The position numbers and the translations under genes were made by a program. Below, one piece after another: positions 44,738 to 56,909 of a stretch of DNA of 64,000 nt; the first letter of the stretch is position 1, and every line of letters starts with the position of its first letter. The DNA is from Pseudonocardia sp. MH-G8 (GTDB lineage Bacteria > Actinomycetota > Actinomycetes > Mycobacteriales > Pseudonocardiaceae). The stretch is from contig NZ_NKYF01000001.1 in NCBI RefSeq assembly GCF_002262885.1, forward strand, positions 1,116,001 through 1,180,000, given 5' to 3'. The notes under the pieces were generated by a model. The model was not told the origin of the DNA and searched no databases. It saw only the letters and a program-made list of their open reading frames with translations.

Positions 44738-45915
44738 GGCGCGGGTTCCGGCTGCGCGCCGGCCTCCAGCCGGTTCCGCGCGGCGCTGCGTTCGCCGGTC
44801 CGCATCCCGCGGATGGCCTCGTTGATCGTGTCGATGTCGACGACGCCCGCGTAGGCGCCGGACTCGTCGACGACGACGGCGGTGCTGTAGCGCGCGGTGA
44901 TCATCTCGTTCAGGGTGTCGCTCAACGTGGCGTGCGGCGTCACGACGGCCACCGGCAGCCCCATCTCCGAGAGCCGGTGACCGCCCGTCCGCCCCAGGTG
45001 CTCCGCGCCGACCCAGCTGCGCGGCCTGCGCCGGTCGTCGAGCACCAGCAGGCACCCGCGGTCACTCGCCAGCAGCGTGCGGCGCGCGTCGCCCGGGTCG
45101 GCGCCCTCGTCGACGGTGGGCCACTGCCCCAGCTCGATGTCGCGCACCCGCGACAGCGACAGGCGCTTGAGCGAGGCGCCGCGGCCGATGAAGTCGGCGA
45201 CGAAGTCGTCGGCCGGGTCGACCAGGATCCGCTCGGGGGTGTCGTACTGCGCGACGTGCGAGCCCTCGCGCAGGATCGCGATCCGGTCGCCCATCTTGAT
45301 GGCCTCGTCGATGTCGTGCGTGACGAAGACGATCGTCTTCTTGATCTCCGACTGGAGCCGGAGGAACTCGTTCTGCAGGCGGTCGCGGGTGATCGGGTCG
45401 ATCGCGCCGAAGGGCTCGTCCATCAGCATGACGTCCGGGTCGGCGCTCATCGCCCGCGCGACGCCGATGCGCTGGCGCTGGCCGCCGGACAGCTGCTTGG
45501 GGTAGCGGTCGCGGTAGGTCGCGGGGTCCATCCCGACCGTCTCGATCAGCTCGTCCACCCGGTTCGTGATCCGCTTCTTGTCCCACTTGAGCAGGCGCGG
45601 CACGGTGGCGATGTTGTCCGCGATCGTCTGGTGCGGGAACAGCCCGATCTGCTGGATGACGTAGCCGATGCGGCGCCGCAGCCGGTCCGCGTCGACGCGC
45701 GTGACGTCCTCCTCGTCGAGGAAGATCCGGCCCGACGTCGGCTCGATCAGGCGGTTGATGAGCTTCATCGTCGTGGTCTTGCCACACCCGGACGGGCCGA
45801 CGAAGATCACGATCTCGCCCTCGGGGATCTCCAGCGTCAGATCGTCCACGGCAGGCTGCCGCTGCCCCGGGAAGCGTTTGGTGAGGTGCTCGAGGCGGAT
45901 CTTCGTCCGGCTCAT
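44734..45915 (-). CDS. osmoprotectant ABC transporter ATPase with C-terminal CBS domains
   Basis: The 393-residue ATPase has Walker A VGPSGCGKTT, signature LSGGQRQRIGVARAM and Walker B VMLMDEPFGAID, followed by the H-loop FVTHDIDEA. After residue 250 a pair of CBS-like domains (RRTLLASDRGCLLVLDD, TARYSTAVVVDESGAYAGVV) is present, as in OpuA/OpuC ATPases that sense ionic strength. It overlaps both neighbouring genes. Confidence 0.93.
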   Translation of the reverse strand: MSRTKIRLEHLTKRFPGQRQPAVDDLTLEIPEGEIVIFVGPSGCGKTTTMKLINRLIEPTSGRIFLDEEDVTRVDADRLRRRIGYVIQQIGLFPHQTIADNIATVPRLLKWDKKRITNRVDELIETVGMDPATYRDRYPKQLSGGQRQRIGVARAMSADPDVMLMDEPFGAIDPITRDRLQNEFLRLQSEIKKTIVFVTHDIDEAIKMGDRIAILREGSHVAQYDTPERILVDPADDFVADFIGRGASLKRLSLSRVRDIELGQWPTVDEGADPGDARRTLLASDRGCLLVLDDRRRPRSWVGAEHLGRTGGHRLSEMGLPVAVVTPHATLSDTLNEMITARYSTAVVVDESGAYAGVVDIDTINEAIRGMRTGERSAARNRLEAGAQPEPAP

Positions 45916-46556
45916 CGGATCCCCCGCGAAGTCGTCAGTCGGTGGAGCAGGACGTAGAGCAGGTCGAACAGCACGGCGAGGACCACCACGCCGAGGGTGC
46001 CTCCCAGCACGAGGTTCATCGCGTTCGGGCTGCTCAGCCGGGACAGGCCGGCGAAGATGTCGTTGCCGAGCCCGGGGCCCTGGATGTAGGCCCCGATCGC
46101 CGTGATGCCGAGCGTGATCAAGGTCGAGACGCGCATCCCGGTGAGGATCACCGGCCACGCGAGCGGCAGCTCGATCCGCAGCAGTCGCTGCCGGCGCCCC
46201 ATGCCCATGCCCTGCGCGGACTCGACGACCGCCGGGTCCACCTCGCGCAGCCCCACGACCGTGTTCGCCACGATGGGCAGCAGCGAGTACATCACCAGCG
46301 CGACGACGACGGACGTCGTGCCGATGCCGAAGACGTTGATGAACAGCCCGAACAGCGCGAGCGACGGGATGGTCAGGAACACCGATGTGGTGGCGACGAC
46401 GGCCTGGCGCCACCGCGGCCGCGCGTACGTGGCCGTGCCGAGCCCCACCCCGACGACGGTGGCGACGAGCACGGCCGTGATCGTGACGAGCGCGTGCTCG
46501 ATGCCCAGCTCGAGGAGGTTGTCCCAGCGGGAGGAGAGGTAGTCGAAGAAGTTCAC
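45912..46556 (-). CDS. osmoprotectant ABC transporter permease, first gene of the operon
   Basis: The 214-residue permease shares the layout of the other one, with the loop VESAQGMGMGRRQRLLRIELPLA. The GTG at 46556 (VNFFDYLSSRW) is preferred; ATG 46571 would add five residues. The order permease, ATPase, permease, binding protein with overlaps shows a single operon. No regulator is adjacent. Confidence 0.9.
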   Translation of the reverse strand: MNFFDYLSSRWDNLLELGIEHALVTITAVLVATVVGVGLGTATYARPRWRQAVVATTSVFLTIPSLALFGLFINVFGIGTTSVVVALVMYSLLPIVANTVVGLREVDPAVVESAQGMGMGRRQRLLRIELPLAWPVILTGMRVSTLITLGITAIGAYIQGPGLGNDIFAGLSRLSSPNAMNLVLGGTLGVVVLAVLFDLLYVLLHRLTTSRGIR

Positions 46557-46776
46557 GCCACGACCCGGCATGCGACGCGGTGGGACTCCTGCACGACCAC
46601 CTCCTGATCGAATGGTCCGGCGACTCTGACACGGGCTCGCCGGGGGCACAACCGGAGTGTCCGAGCGGCAACACAGTCGAGACCTGCGGTGATGCGGCCG
46701 ACGTCACAGGAACCCGCCGCCTGACCCGGCACGACCTCGAGTACGGCCGCGCGCTGACGACACCGCGCGCGAGGCA
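46557..46776. other. intergenic region upstream of the osmoprotectant operon
   Basis: These 220 nt contain no gene. The promoter of the operon must lie here; CTCCTGCACGACCACCTCC next to the start may belong to the leader. I see no strong repeat. Confidence 0.5.
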
Positions 46777-46911
46777 TCAACCCGCGTGGTCGAGCATGAG
46801 CTCCCGGTAGCGGTTCAGCTCGTCGTCCGTGGCGCCGGCCTGCCGGAGCAGCGGTTCCGCCTGCGTGTCGGGGTTGCGGTGCAGCAGGCGCTGCGCTCCG
46901 AACCCGGGTGC
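46777..46911 (-). pseudogene. C-terminal fragment of an unidentified gene
   Basis: About 45 codons read LLHRNPDTQAEPLLRQ, AGATDDELNRYRELMLDHAG and a TGA stop at 46777-46779. The composition is protein-like (amphipathic helix, no low complexity), but no start with a ribosome-binding site is found, and the frame runs back into the next gene's 5' region. It looks like the end of a truncated gene. The tail recalls that of some SAM methyltransferases, but this is weak. Confidence 0.4.
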
Positions 46912-46943
46912 GGTGCCGGGGACGGGATGATTCGATCGGCCGG

Positions 46944-47780
46944 GTGGAGACGCTCGCGAGGTTCGGACCGCAGATCGACGCTCTCGAGGCGTTCACCCGC
47001 GACCGCGCGGTGCTCCTGGACCTCGTGCGGGGCCTCGACGCGGACGAGTGGGATCGTCCGACCGCCGCGGCGCCCTGGCGGGTCCGGGACGTGGTGGCGC
47101 ACATGATCGGGGACGACCTCAACCGGTTGTCCCGCACCCGGGACGGGCACAGCGGGCCGGGCCCACGCGCCGGTGAGGCGCTGACGTCGTTCGTCCACCG
47201 GATCAACGACGAGTGGGTGCAGGTCACGCAGCGCACGAGTCCGCGCGTACTGACCGACCTGCTCGCGCTGACCTCACCCCAGGTCCTCGCGATGTGGGGC
47301 GGGCTCGATCCGGGTGTGCTGACCAAAGCGGTGTCGTGGGCGGGCCCGGACCCCGCACCGGTGTGGCTGGACCTCGCCCGTGACTTCACGGAGTACTGGG
47401 TGCACCAGCAGCAGATCCGCGACGCCATCGGCCGCCCGGATCCCGGGGACCCCGCAGTGGTGCACACGGTGCTCGACACGTTCCTGCGAGCCGTCCCGCA
47501 CACCCTGTCCGCGCATCCGCGCCCCGACGGCGAGACCCTGGACATCACCGTCGACGGCGCGGCGGGCGGGCGGTGGACGTGGCGTTGCGACGGGCAGCGC
47601 TGGCGCTGGGCGCAGAACCCCGGCACGCCCGGGACGCTCCTCGCCTTCCCCGGGCCGGAGCCGCTGTGGCGGCTGTGCGTGCGGATGGTCGAGCCTGCCG
47701 AGGCGCGGCGCTCGGTGACGGTCTCGGGCGACGAGGCACTCGCCGCGGCGGCCATGCAGATCGTGTCCATCATCCGCTGA
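46944..47780 (+). CDS. MDMPI/DinB-fold protein (TIGR03083-like, maleylpyruvate isomerase family)
   Basis: The 278-residue protein has the N-terminal DinB-like helical domain with WRVRDVVAHMIGDDLNRL, where the His is the usual metal ligand, and DFTEYWVHQQQIRDAIG with the other histidine. A C-terminal MDMPI domain follows (LDITVDGAAGGRWTWR). Related enzymes use mycothiol, the actinobacterial thiol, to isomerise or conjugate substrates. GTG 46944 (VETLARFGPQ) is chosen; upstream frame has no family similarity. It lies alone and divergent from the osmoprotectant operon. Confidence 0.85.
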   Translation: METLARFGPQIDALEAFTRDRAVLLDLVRGLDADEWDRPTAAAPWRVRDVVAHMIGDDLNRLSRTRDGHSGPGPRAGEALTSFVHRINDEWVQVTQRTSPRVLTDLLALTSPQVLAMWGGLDPGVLTKAVSWAGPDPAPVWLDLARDFTEYWVHQQQIRDAIGRPDPGDPAVVHTVLDTFLRAVPHTLSAHPRPDGETLDITVDGAAGGRWTWRCDGQRWRWAQNPGTPGTLLAFPGPEPLWRLCVRMVEPAEARRSVTVSGDEALAAAAMQIVSIIR

Positions 47781-47811
47781 TCCGGGGTCGGCCCCGGCCG
47801 GGTGCCACCGA

Positions 47812-48666
47812 TCAGCGAACCGCGGCCAGGCGCGCGAAGTCCTCGACGCTTAACGTCTCCGCACGGGCCATCGGGTCGATTCCGGCCGCGTGCAGCGCCT
47901 CCTCGGCCGCGGCAGGCGAGCCCGCCCATCCGGCGAGCCCCGAGCGGAGGGCCTTGCGGCGCTGCGCGAAGGCGGCGTCGATCAGCCGGAACACCGCCAC
48001 CCGGTCGCCGGGCGGCGGGTCGCGGCGGGTGAAGGCGAGCAGGCCCGAGTCGACGTTCGGGACCGGCCAGAACACCGCTCGCGGCACCGGGCCGGCACGG
48101 CGTGCGGTGGCGAACCAGGCCAGCTTCGCGCTGGGCACCCCGTACGCCCGGCTGCCCGGCGCCGCGGCCAGCCGCTCGGCCACCTCCGCCTGCACCATCA
48201 CCAGACCGCGGCGCAGCCGTGGCAGCTCCGCCAGCAGGTGCAGCACGACCGGCACGCCGACGTTGTAGGGCAGGTTCGCGACGAGCGCCGTGGGCTCGGG
48301 GGCGGGCAGGTCGGCCGCGCGCAGTCGCAGCGCGTCGGTGGCGATCACGCTGAGCCGTGCGGCGAGGCCGGGGGCCCGGTCGGCCGCGGTGGCCGGGAGC
48401 CGGGCCGCGAGCACCGGGTCGATCTCCACGGCGTGCACCGCCCGGACGGCGGGCAGCAGGGCCAGGGTCAGCGATCCGAGGCCGGGCCCGACCTCCACGG
48501 CCACATCGTCGGGCTCGAGCTCGGCCGCCCGGACGATGCGCCGCACGGTGTTCGGGTCGTGCACGAAGTTCTGCCCGAGCCGCTTCGTCGGGCGCACGTC
48601 CAGCTCCGCGGCCAGTGCCCGCACCTCCGCGGGGCCCAGCAGCCGCGATCCACCGTCGTCCGTCAC
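47812..48666 (-). CDS. rsmA: 16S rRNA (adenine1518/1519-N6) dimethyltransferase
   Basis: The protein (284 residues) has [19 protein letters not shown], the SAM loop [26 protein letters not shown], and the catalytic NLPYNVG. It dimethylates two adenines at the 3' end of 16S rRNA (also called KsgA). It starts with GTG 48666, 19 nt after the rpfB stop, the conserved rpfB-ksgA order of actinobacteria. Confidence 0.97.
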   Translation of the reverse strand: MTDDGGSRLLGPAEVRALAAELDVRPTKRLGQNFVHDPNTVRRIVRAAELEPDDVAVEVGPGLGSLTLALLPAVRAVHAVEIDPVLAARLPATAADRAPGLAARLSVIATDALRLRAADLPAPEPTALVANLPYNVGVPVVLHLLAELPRLRRGLVMVQAEVAERLAAAPGSRAYGVPSAKLAWFATARRAGPVPRAVFWPVPNVDSGLLAFTRRDPPPGDRVAVFRLIDAAFAQRRKALRSGLAGWAGSPAAAEEALHAAGIDPMARAETLSVEDFARLAAVR

Positions 48667-48685
48667 CCCGCAAGCTTGCCGTGGC

Positions 48686-50980
<2,295 letters not shown>

Positions 50981-51053
50981 TCACGGAACCGTAACGGACC
51001 GTGAGCGCTCCGTGCCAACCTCGACACCGCGCCAGCGCCGAGCGGCCCGCCCG

Positions 51054-51935
51054 CTACGCCGAACGCACCCGGTCCGCGCCCGGCGCGGGGGCCTCCACGG
51101 CGGGCGGCAGTTCACCGAGTCGGAAGACCCGCTCGGCGTTGCGTCCCGCACAGTCCGCCAGCCGCTCCTCGGACACCCCGCGCAGGTCGGCGAGGCCTCG
51201 CACGGTCCAGGGCAGGCAGTACGGCTCGTTGGCGCGTCCGCGGTGGGGGTGCGGCGTGAGGAACGGCGCATCGGTCTCGACGAGCAACTGGTCCTCCGGC
51301 ACGACGACGGCCGCCTCCTGCAATTCGCGGGCGTTGCGGAACGTGACCGGGCCTGCGAACGAGAGCACGTAGCCGGCGTACGCGCACTCGCGTGCCATCG
51401 CGGCGTCGCCGGAGAAGCAGTGGAACACCACGGTGTCGGGCGGGCCCTCCTCGCGGAGCATCCGCAGCACGTCGTCGTGGGCGTCGCGGTCGTGGATCAT
51501 CAGCGGCTTGCCGAGCCGCTTCGCGAGGTCGATGTGCCACCGGAACGCCGCCTGCTGCGCCTCCGGTGGCGAGTGGTCCCAGTAGTAGTCCAGGCCGGTC
51601 TCCCCCACCGCGACGACGCGCGGGTCGCCTGCGAGACGCTCGATCTCGGCGTGGTCGTCGGCGGTGAGCGCGGCGGTGCGCGTGGGGTGCAGCGCGACGG
51701 CGGCGACGACGCGCTCGTCCCAGTGCGCCGCCCGCACCACCCAGCGGGCCGAGGGCAGGTCGTCGGCGACGGTGACGACGCGCGTGACCCCCACCGCTGC
51801 GGCGCGGTCGAGCGCAGCACGGACGTCAGCAGCCGAGACGCACCCGCACGCGTCGAGATGGGTGTGCGAGTCGACGGTGGAAGCACCCAGGGGCTCAGGC
51901 GGAGGCGGCGCCGCGCGCCGCCCGTGCGACGTCAT
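51054..51935 (-). CDS. tatD: TatD-family deoxyribonuclease
   Basis: This 293-residue metal-dependent hydrolase has DSHTHLDACG, VGETGLDYYWDHS, MIHDRDAHDD, VFHCFSGD and ETDAPFLTPHPHRGRANEP, the full TatD set of ligands. TatD enzymes degrade DNA. The position next to rpfB matches other actinobacteria. An N-terminal Pro-rich extension of about 15 residues precedes the core. Confidence 0.96.
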   Translation of the reverse strand: MTSHGRRAAPPPPEPLGASTVDSHTHLDACGCVSAADVRAALDRAAAVGVTRVVTVADDLPSARWVVRAAHWDERVVAAVALHPTRTAALTADDHAEIERLAGDPRVVAVGETGLDYYWDHSPPEAQQAAFRWHIDLAKRLGKPLMIHDRDAHDDVLRMLREEGPPDTVVFHCFSGDAAMARECAYAGYVLSFAGPVTFRNARELQEAAVVVPEDQLLVETDAPFLTPHPHRGRANEPYCLPWTVRGLADLRGVSEERLADCAGRNAERVFRLGELPPAVEAPAPGADRVRSA

Positions 51936-51960
51936 GACCCCTCCGCGGGGCTCCGCCGCG

Positions 51961-52009
51961 AACGAACGGCACTTTCGTTGCTACCTAGCCGACGAGAGTG
52001 CCGTTCGTT
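51961..52009. terminator. 18-bp hairpin after metG, sibling of the one at 17352
   Basis: The arms AACGAACGGCACTTTCGT (51961-51978) and 51992-52009 form a stem with one wobble pair around a 13-nt loop. It is 14 nt from the metG stop, on the side where transcription of metG ends. The shared ACGAACGGCACTT with 17352-17372 shows a common hairpin family. Confidence 0.75.
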
Positions 52010-52023
52010 GCCACGGATGCGGA

Positions 52024-53817
52024 TCACTTCGCGATCGGGGCCCAGTCCGGGCCCGTCTCCCCCAGTTCCGGGTCCAGCTTCTTGAAGATGGGGCTCGGCT
52101 TCGCCAGGGGCCGGCCCACCGCGATCGGCGTGGACTCCCAGCGCGCCTGCTCGCGGGTGTAGTCGCCGGTGAGGATCGGGTTGATCCGGCCCGGGACGTC
52201 CAGGTCGGGCACGTCGTGCAGCTCCGGCTGCGACGCCCACACCCCGGTGCCGCCCAACGCCTCGTGCACCTTCTGCGCCGAGTGCGGCAGGAACGGCGTG
52301 AGCAGCGTGTTGGCGTCCTGCACGACCTGCAGTGCCGTGTGCAGGACGGCGTCGCGCCGCTCCGGGTCGCCCTTCAGCTTCCACGGCTCCTGGTCGGACA
52401 GGTACCGGTTGGCGGCCGAGACGACCTTCATCGCCTCCGCGAGGCCCGCACGGAAGCGCGAGCGCGCCACGTGCGCGCCGACGGTGCCGAACGCGGCCTT
52501 GGACAGCGCCAGCAGCTCGGCGTCGGCGGCCGCGGGCCGGGTGGGCGCCGGGACCGCCCCGTTGTTCTTGTGCGCCATCGAGATCGCGCGGTTGACGAGG
52601 TTGCCCCACTCGTTGGCCAGCTCGAAGTTCACGCGGCGGATGAACTCGTCCCACGTGAAGTCGACGTCCTGCGTCTCCGGGCCCGCGGCGGAGATGAAGT
52701 ACCGCAGGCTGTCCGCGCCGAACTCGCGCAGGAAGTCGTGCAGGTAGATCACGGTGCCGCGGGAGGTGGAGAACTTCGACCCGCTCATCGTGAGGAACTC
52801 GCTCGAGGCGATCTCCGTGGGCAGGTCCAGCGCCCCGTAGGGCCCCGGCTCGCCGCCGTGGTCACCCTGACCGTTGTGCCCGAGCAGCAGCGCCGGCCAG
52901 ATCTGGGCGTGGAAGGTGATGTTGTCCTTGCCCATGAAGTAGACGTGCTCGGCGTCGGGGTCGTTCCACCACGCCTTCCACGCGTCGGCGTCGCCGGAGC
53001 GCCGCGCCCACTCGACGCTCGCCGAGAAATAGCCGATCACCGCGTCGAACCAGACGTAGAACTTCTTGAGCGGCTGGTCGCGCCATCCGTCGAGGGGGAT
53101 CCGGACCCCCCAGTCGAGGTCCCGGGTGATCGGCCGGGGGCGCATGTCGTCGACGAGGTTGCGCGTGAAGTTGAGGACGTTGGGCCGCCAGCCGGTCTTG
53201 GTGGACAGCCACTTGCCGAGCGACTCGGTGAACGCGGGCAGGTCGAGGAACAGGTGCTCGGTCTCGACGAACTTCGGCACCTCGCCGTTGATCCGCGACC
53301 GCGGGTTGATGAGGTCGGCCGCGTCGAGCTGGTTGCCGCAGTTGTCGCACTGGTCGCCGCGCGCGCCGTCGTAGCCGCAGATCGGGCAGGTGCCCTCGAC
53401 GTAGCGGTCGGGCAGGGTGCGGCCGGTGGACGGGCTGATCGCCCCCGTGGTGGTCCTCGGCACCACGTACCCGTTGCGGTGCAGGGCCAGGAAGATCTGC
53501 TGCGTGACCTCGGCGTGGTTGCCGCTGGTGGTGCGCGTGTAGAGGTCGTAGGTGACGCCGAGGCCGCGCAGGTCCTCCGAGATCACCCGGTGGTACTTGT
53601 CCGCGGTCTGCTGCGGGGTGAGGCCCTCCTTCTCGGCCTGCACCAGGATCGGGGTGCCGTGCTCGTCGCTGCCCGAGACCATGAGCACCCGGTTGCCCAC
53701 CATCCGCTGGTAGCGGGAGAACACGTCGGAGGGCACGCCGATGCCGGAGACGTGGCCGATGTGCCGCGGGCCGTTGGCGTAAGGCCAGGCCACGGCGGTC
53801 AGCACGTGGGAGCTCAT
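52024..53817 (-). CDS. metG: methionyl-tRNA synthetase
   Basis: The enzyme has 597 residues. It has [14 protein letters not shown] (HIGH motif), the zinc knuckle [18 protein letters not shown], the KMSKS-type loop KFSTSRG, and the anticodon-binding domain ([15 protein letters not shown]). No C-terminal tRNA-binding domain follows. It lies on the same strand as tatD. In M. tuberculosis metS is on the opposite strand to tatD, so this gene is inverted relative to that order. Confidence 0.97.
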   Translation of the reverse strand: MSSHVLTAVAWPYANGPRHIGHVSGIGVPSDVFSRYQRMVGNRVLMVSGSDEHGTPILVQAEKEGLTPQQTADKYHRVISEDLRGLGVTYDLYTRTTSGNHAEVTQQIFLALHRNGYVVPRTTTGAISPSTGRTLPDRYVEGTCPICGYDGARGDQCDNCGNQLDAADLINPRSRINGEVPKFVETEHLFLDLPAFTESLGKWLSTKTGWRPNVLNFTRNLVDDMRPRPITRDLDWGVRIPLDGWRDQPLKKFYVWFDAVIGYFSASVEWARRSGDADAWKAWWNDPDAEHVYFMGKDNITFHAQIWPALLLGHNGQGDHGGEPGPYGALDLPTEIASSEFLTMSGSKFSTSRGTVIYLHDFLREFGADSLRYFISAAGPETQDVDFTWDEFIRRVNFELANEWGNLVNRAISMAHKNNGAVPAPTRPAAADAELLALSKAAFGTVGAHVARSRFRAGLAEAMKVVSAANRYLSDQEPWKLKGDPERRDAVLHTALQVVQDANTLLTPFLPHSAQKVHEALGGTGVWASQPELHDVPDLDVPGRINPILTGDYTREQARWESTPIAVGRPLAKPSPIFKKLDPELGETGPDWAPIAK

Positions 53818-53924
53818 GCACCCCAGCCTATGCCCGGGCCGCAGCGGGATTTCGCGGCCCGCTCGTACGGTGGCGCAGCCGCCTCCCGTGGACGGCTGCG
53901 TTGCATCGACTACCGTGGGCGAAC

Positions 53925-54401
53925 GTGAACGTGGAGGTCACGCCCCTGCCGGGGATCGGTGTGCGCAAGGACTTCGGGCTGCGTAACGGCCGACGCATCG
54001 GAGTCGTCACCCACCGTGACGGGAAGATCGACCTGATCGTGTCGAAATCGGACGATCCGGACGCCTGTCTCGCCGAATTGCCGCTCACCGCCGACGAGGC
54101 GGGGGCGCTGGCGAACCTGCTGGGCGCCCCGCAGCTCGTCGCGCAACTCACCGAGGAGCACCGAGATCTACCCGGTATCCATACCCGCCAGCTCGCCGTC
54201 GGCACCCCGTTCGACGGTCGCACGCTCGGGGACACCGCGTTGCGCACCCGTACCGGCGTCTCCGTCGTCGCCGTGATGCGCGCGGGCCAGGTGCACGCGA
54301 GCCCCACGCCGGACTTCACCCTGACCGCGGGCGACCTCATGGTCACCGTCGGAACGTCGGAGGGGCTCGACAACGCTGTCAAGATCCTCAAGCGCGGCTG
54401 A
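53925..54401 (+). CDS. khtT: KhtT-like regulatory subunit of a K+/H+ antiporter
   Basis: The 158-residue protein has an N-terminal domain ([20 protein letters not shown]) and a C-terminal RCK_C domain ([26 protein letters not shown], then [18 protein letters not shown]). In Bacillus KhtT binds nucleotides such as c-di-AMP and gates KhtU. It is 5 nt from the antiporter gene, so they act together. GTG 53925 is chosen. Confidence 0.88.
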   Translation: MNVEVTPLPGIGVRKDFGLRNGRRIGVVTHRDGKIDLIVSKSDDPDACLAELPLTADEAGALANLLGAPQLVAQLTEEHRDLPGIHTRQLAVGTPFDGRTLGDTALRTRTGVSVVAVMRAGQVHASPTPDFTLTAGDLMVTVGTSEGLDNAVKILKRG

Positions 54402-54406
54402 CCCGC

Positions 54407-55603
54407 GTGGACGAAACCGCGCTTGAGTTGATCGAACTCGGGGCCGTCTTCTTCGGGCTGGGCCTGCTCGGCCGCCTCGCCGGGCGGATCGGCCTGTCCC
54501 CCATCCCGCTCTACCTGCTCGGCGGCCTGTTCTTCGGCACCGGTGGGGTCGTCCCGCTGCACGGCATCGAGGGTTTCACCGCCCTGGCCGGCGAGGTCGG
54601 CGTCGTCCTGCTGCTCCTGCTGCTCGGCCTGGAGTACTCCGCCACGGAGCTGATCAGCGGCATGCGCCGCTCGTGGACGGCCGGGATCCTCGACATCGTG
54701 CTCAACGCCGCCCCCGGCGCGGCGGTGGCGCTGATCCTCGGCTGGGGCCCGGTCGGCGCGCTCGTGATGGGCGGCGTCACCTACATCTCCTCGTCCGGGA
54801 TCATCGCCAAGGTCCTGGGCGACCTCGGCCGGCTCGGCAACCGCGAGACCCCGGTCGTGCTGTCGATCCTCGTGTTCGAGGACCTCGTGATGGCGCTCTA
54901 CCTGCCGATCCTCACCGCCGTCCTGGTCGGCGTCACGCTGGTCGGCGGTCTCACGGCGGTGGGCATCTCGGTCGCGGTGCTCGTCGTGGTGCTCGTCGTG
55001 GCCCTGCGGTACGGGCGGTTCGTCTCGGCCGTCGTGGACTCCCCCGACCGCGAGGTGTTCCTGCTCAAGGTGCTCGGGCTCGCCCTGCTCGTGGCGGGTT
55101 TCGCCTCGGCGATGCAGGTGTCGGCCGCCGTCGGGGCGTTCCTGCTGGGGATCGCGATCTCGGGGTCGACGGCCGAGAACGCCACGAAGCTGCTCGAACC
55201 GCTGCGCGACCTCTTCGCCGCCGTGTTCTTCGTGGTGTTCGGCCTCAACACCGACCCGGCGTCGATCCCGCCGGTGCTCGGGTGGGCCGTCGTCCTCGCC
55301 ATGGTCACGACGCTCACCAAGCTGGCCACCGGGTGGTTCGCCGCACGCCAGGTCGGCATCGGCCCCCTCGGCAGGGCCCGGGCGGGCGCGGCGCTCATCG
55401 CCCGGGGCGAGTTCTCGATCGTCATCGCCGGGCTGGCCGTCGGCTTCACCGCCGTGGACGCCCGGTTGGCCGCCCTCGCCACCACCTACGTGCTCCTGAT
55501 GGCCGTGATCGGACCGGTGGCTGCGCGTCTCGTCGAGCCGGCCGCACACTGGGTCCGCACCCGGCGCCCGTCGGCGGCGCCCGCGCCGTCCGCCGGCAAC
55601 TGA
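54407..55603 (+). CDS. khtU: CPA2 monovalent cation:H+ antiporter, KhtU-like
   Basis: This 398-residue membrane protein has about twelve hydrophobic segments typical of the CPA2 family. It exchanges K+ (or Na+) for protons to regulate internal pH and potassium. VVLLLLLLGLEYSATEL and GAALIARGEFSIVIAGLAVG match the family. It has no fused TrkA domain; the separate partner KhtT supplies it. GTG start, just after khtT. Confidence 0.92.
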   Translation: MDETALELIELGAVFFGLGLLGRLAGRIGLSPIPLYLLGGLFFGTGGVVPLHGIEGFTALAGEVGVVLLLLLLGLEYSATELISGMRRSWTAGILDIVLNAAPGAAVALILGWGPVGALVMGGVTYISSSGIIAKVLGDLGRLGNRETPVVLSILVFEDLVMALYLPILTAVLVGVTLVGGLTAVGISVAVLVVVLVVALRYGRFVSAVVDSPDREVFLLKVLGLALLVAGFASAMQVSAAVGAFLLGIAISGSTAENATKLLEPLRDLFAAVFFVVFGLNTDPASIPPVLGWAVVLAMVTTLTKLATGWFAARQVGIGPLGRARAGAALIARGEFSIVIAGLAVGFTAVDARLAALATTYVLLMAVIGPVAARLVEPAAHWVRTRRPSAAPAPSAGN

Positions 55604-55807
55604 CACCTACTACGCCGATCGGCCTAGTGGCAGGACCGCTCATCGCAGAGATCATTCCTCTTACCGGTGCGCAGGCAACCGATCATGAAGTCACCGATAG
55701 CTTTCCCACCGACAGGATCGGTCACGGAACGGACACGGGACTCCCCACCCGCCGGCATCCCCGAGCCGGGCGTTCGCCGGCCGGTCGTCGCTCCGGAAGG
55801 CAGGTTC

Positions 55808-56899
55808 GTGTCCCGGCATCGCTCCCCCGAAGGCCGGCACCCGCGCACCACCCGTCCGTCGCGCCGCGAGGTGCGCTCGGACCACGGTGATGACGCGCGT
55901 GTCACCCGGGGCGTTCGCGCCCCCGCACATCGCAGCGCAGCGCTCTTCGTCGCCGTGGCGGCCGTGATCGCCGTCATCGGCGGCACGCTCTCCATGAACG
56001 GGGTGCTCGGCGCCTCGGAGTCCGACGCAGGTGTCGACCTCGCGTCGGACGACCTGGCGATCCTCCCCCCGCCCCCCACCCTCCCGGTGCTCGAGGCCCC
56101 CGAGCCCACCGAGGAACCCACCGAAGAGCCCACCGAGGAACCCACGAGCGAGGAGGCGGAGCCCACCGAGGAGTCCGAGGGCGGCGAGGAGTCCGAGGCC
56201 GCCGAGGAGTCGGACGGGCCCGCGGCCGCCGCGCTGCGCAAGGCGGAGAAGTTCCCCGCCGAGCTCATCGACCCGGACAACTGGTACCTCACGCTGCCGA
56301 CGGGCGAGGAGGGCAGCCCGGACACGGTCGAGGGCTCCGAGCTCGACACCTACGACAGCGAGTACTTCCGGCTCAACGACTCGCGCGACGGCGTCGTCTT
56401 CACCGCGAACGCCGGCGGTGTCACCACGGAGAACAGCAAGTACCCGCGCTCGGAGCTGCGGGAGATGAAGGGCTCCGAGAAGGCCAGCTGGGACGGCCGG
56501 TCCGGCACCCACGTGATGGAGCTCGACCAGGCCATCACGAAGACTCCGTCGACGAAGCCCGACGTCATCGCCGGTCAGATCCACGGCGGCGACGACGACG
56601 TCATGCAGATCCACCTCTCCGGCAACGAGCTCACCGTCAAGTACGCCGACGGGAAGAAGGACGTTCCCCTCGACGACGCCTACCGGCTCGGCGAGCGGTT
56701 CCGCGTGAAGATCGAATCGTCCGACGGGCAGGTGAAGGTCTGGTACAACGGCGACCTCAAGGCCGACCTGCCGATCTTCGGTGCGCAGAGCTACTTCAAG
56801 GCCGGTGCCTACGTCAACTCCAACACCTCCAAGGGCGCGTCCAGCTCGGACGAGGGCCAGGTCGTGGTCTACGACGTGAACATCAGCCACAGCGGCTGA
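55808..56899 (+). CDS. PL7-family alginate lyase-like protein with membrane anchor and acidic stalk
   Basis: The protein has 363 residues. A membrane segment (ALFVAVAAVIAVIGG) is followed by a stalk with EEPTEEPTEEPT repeats, then the lyase domain: PRSELREM (RSELR), DVIAGQIHGGDD and YFKAGAYVNS, the three PL7 active-site motifs. The Gln, His, Arg and Tyr of the family are present. It cleaves alginate or a related uronate polymer outside the cell. GTG 55808 follows GGAAGG; an upstream GTG at 55667 would add 47 residues of low character. The sulfatase at 80 and sugar importers may relate to similar glycans. Confidence 0.88.
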   Translation: MSRHRSPEGRHPRTTRPSRREVRSDHGDDARVTRGVRAPAHRSAALFVAVAAVIAVIGGTLSMNGVLGASESDAGVDLASDDLAILPPPPTLPVLEAPEPTEEPTEEPTEEPTSEEAEPTEESEGGEESEAAEESDGPAAAALRKAEKFPAELIDPDNWYLTLPTGEEGSPDTVEGSELDTYDSEYFRLNDSRDGVVFTANAGGVTTENSKYPRSELREMKGSEKASWDGRSGTHVMELDQAITKTPSTKPDVIAGQIHGGDDDVMQIHLSGNELTVKYADGKKDVPLDDAYRLGERFRVKIESSDGQVKVWYNGDLKADLPIFGAQSYFKAGAYVNSNTSKGASSSDEGQVVVYDVNISHSG

Positions 56900-56909
56900 C
56901 CGGCCGGGC

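Noticed and set aside
44734..46707. ATPase frame extended upstream to 657 codons
   Set aside because: The extension is the shadow of the overlapping permease gene; ATG 45915 begins the ATPase domain.
55620..55807. c-di-AMP (ydaO) riboswitch before the PL7 gene
   Set aside because: Some GC stems exist, but I cannot find the conserved core segments; the region may only be leader sequence.
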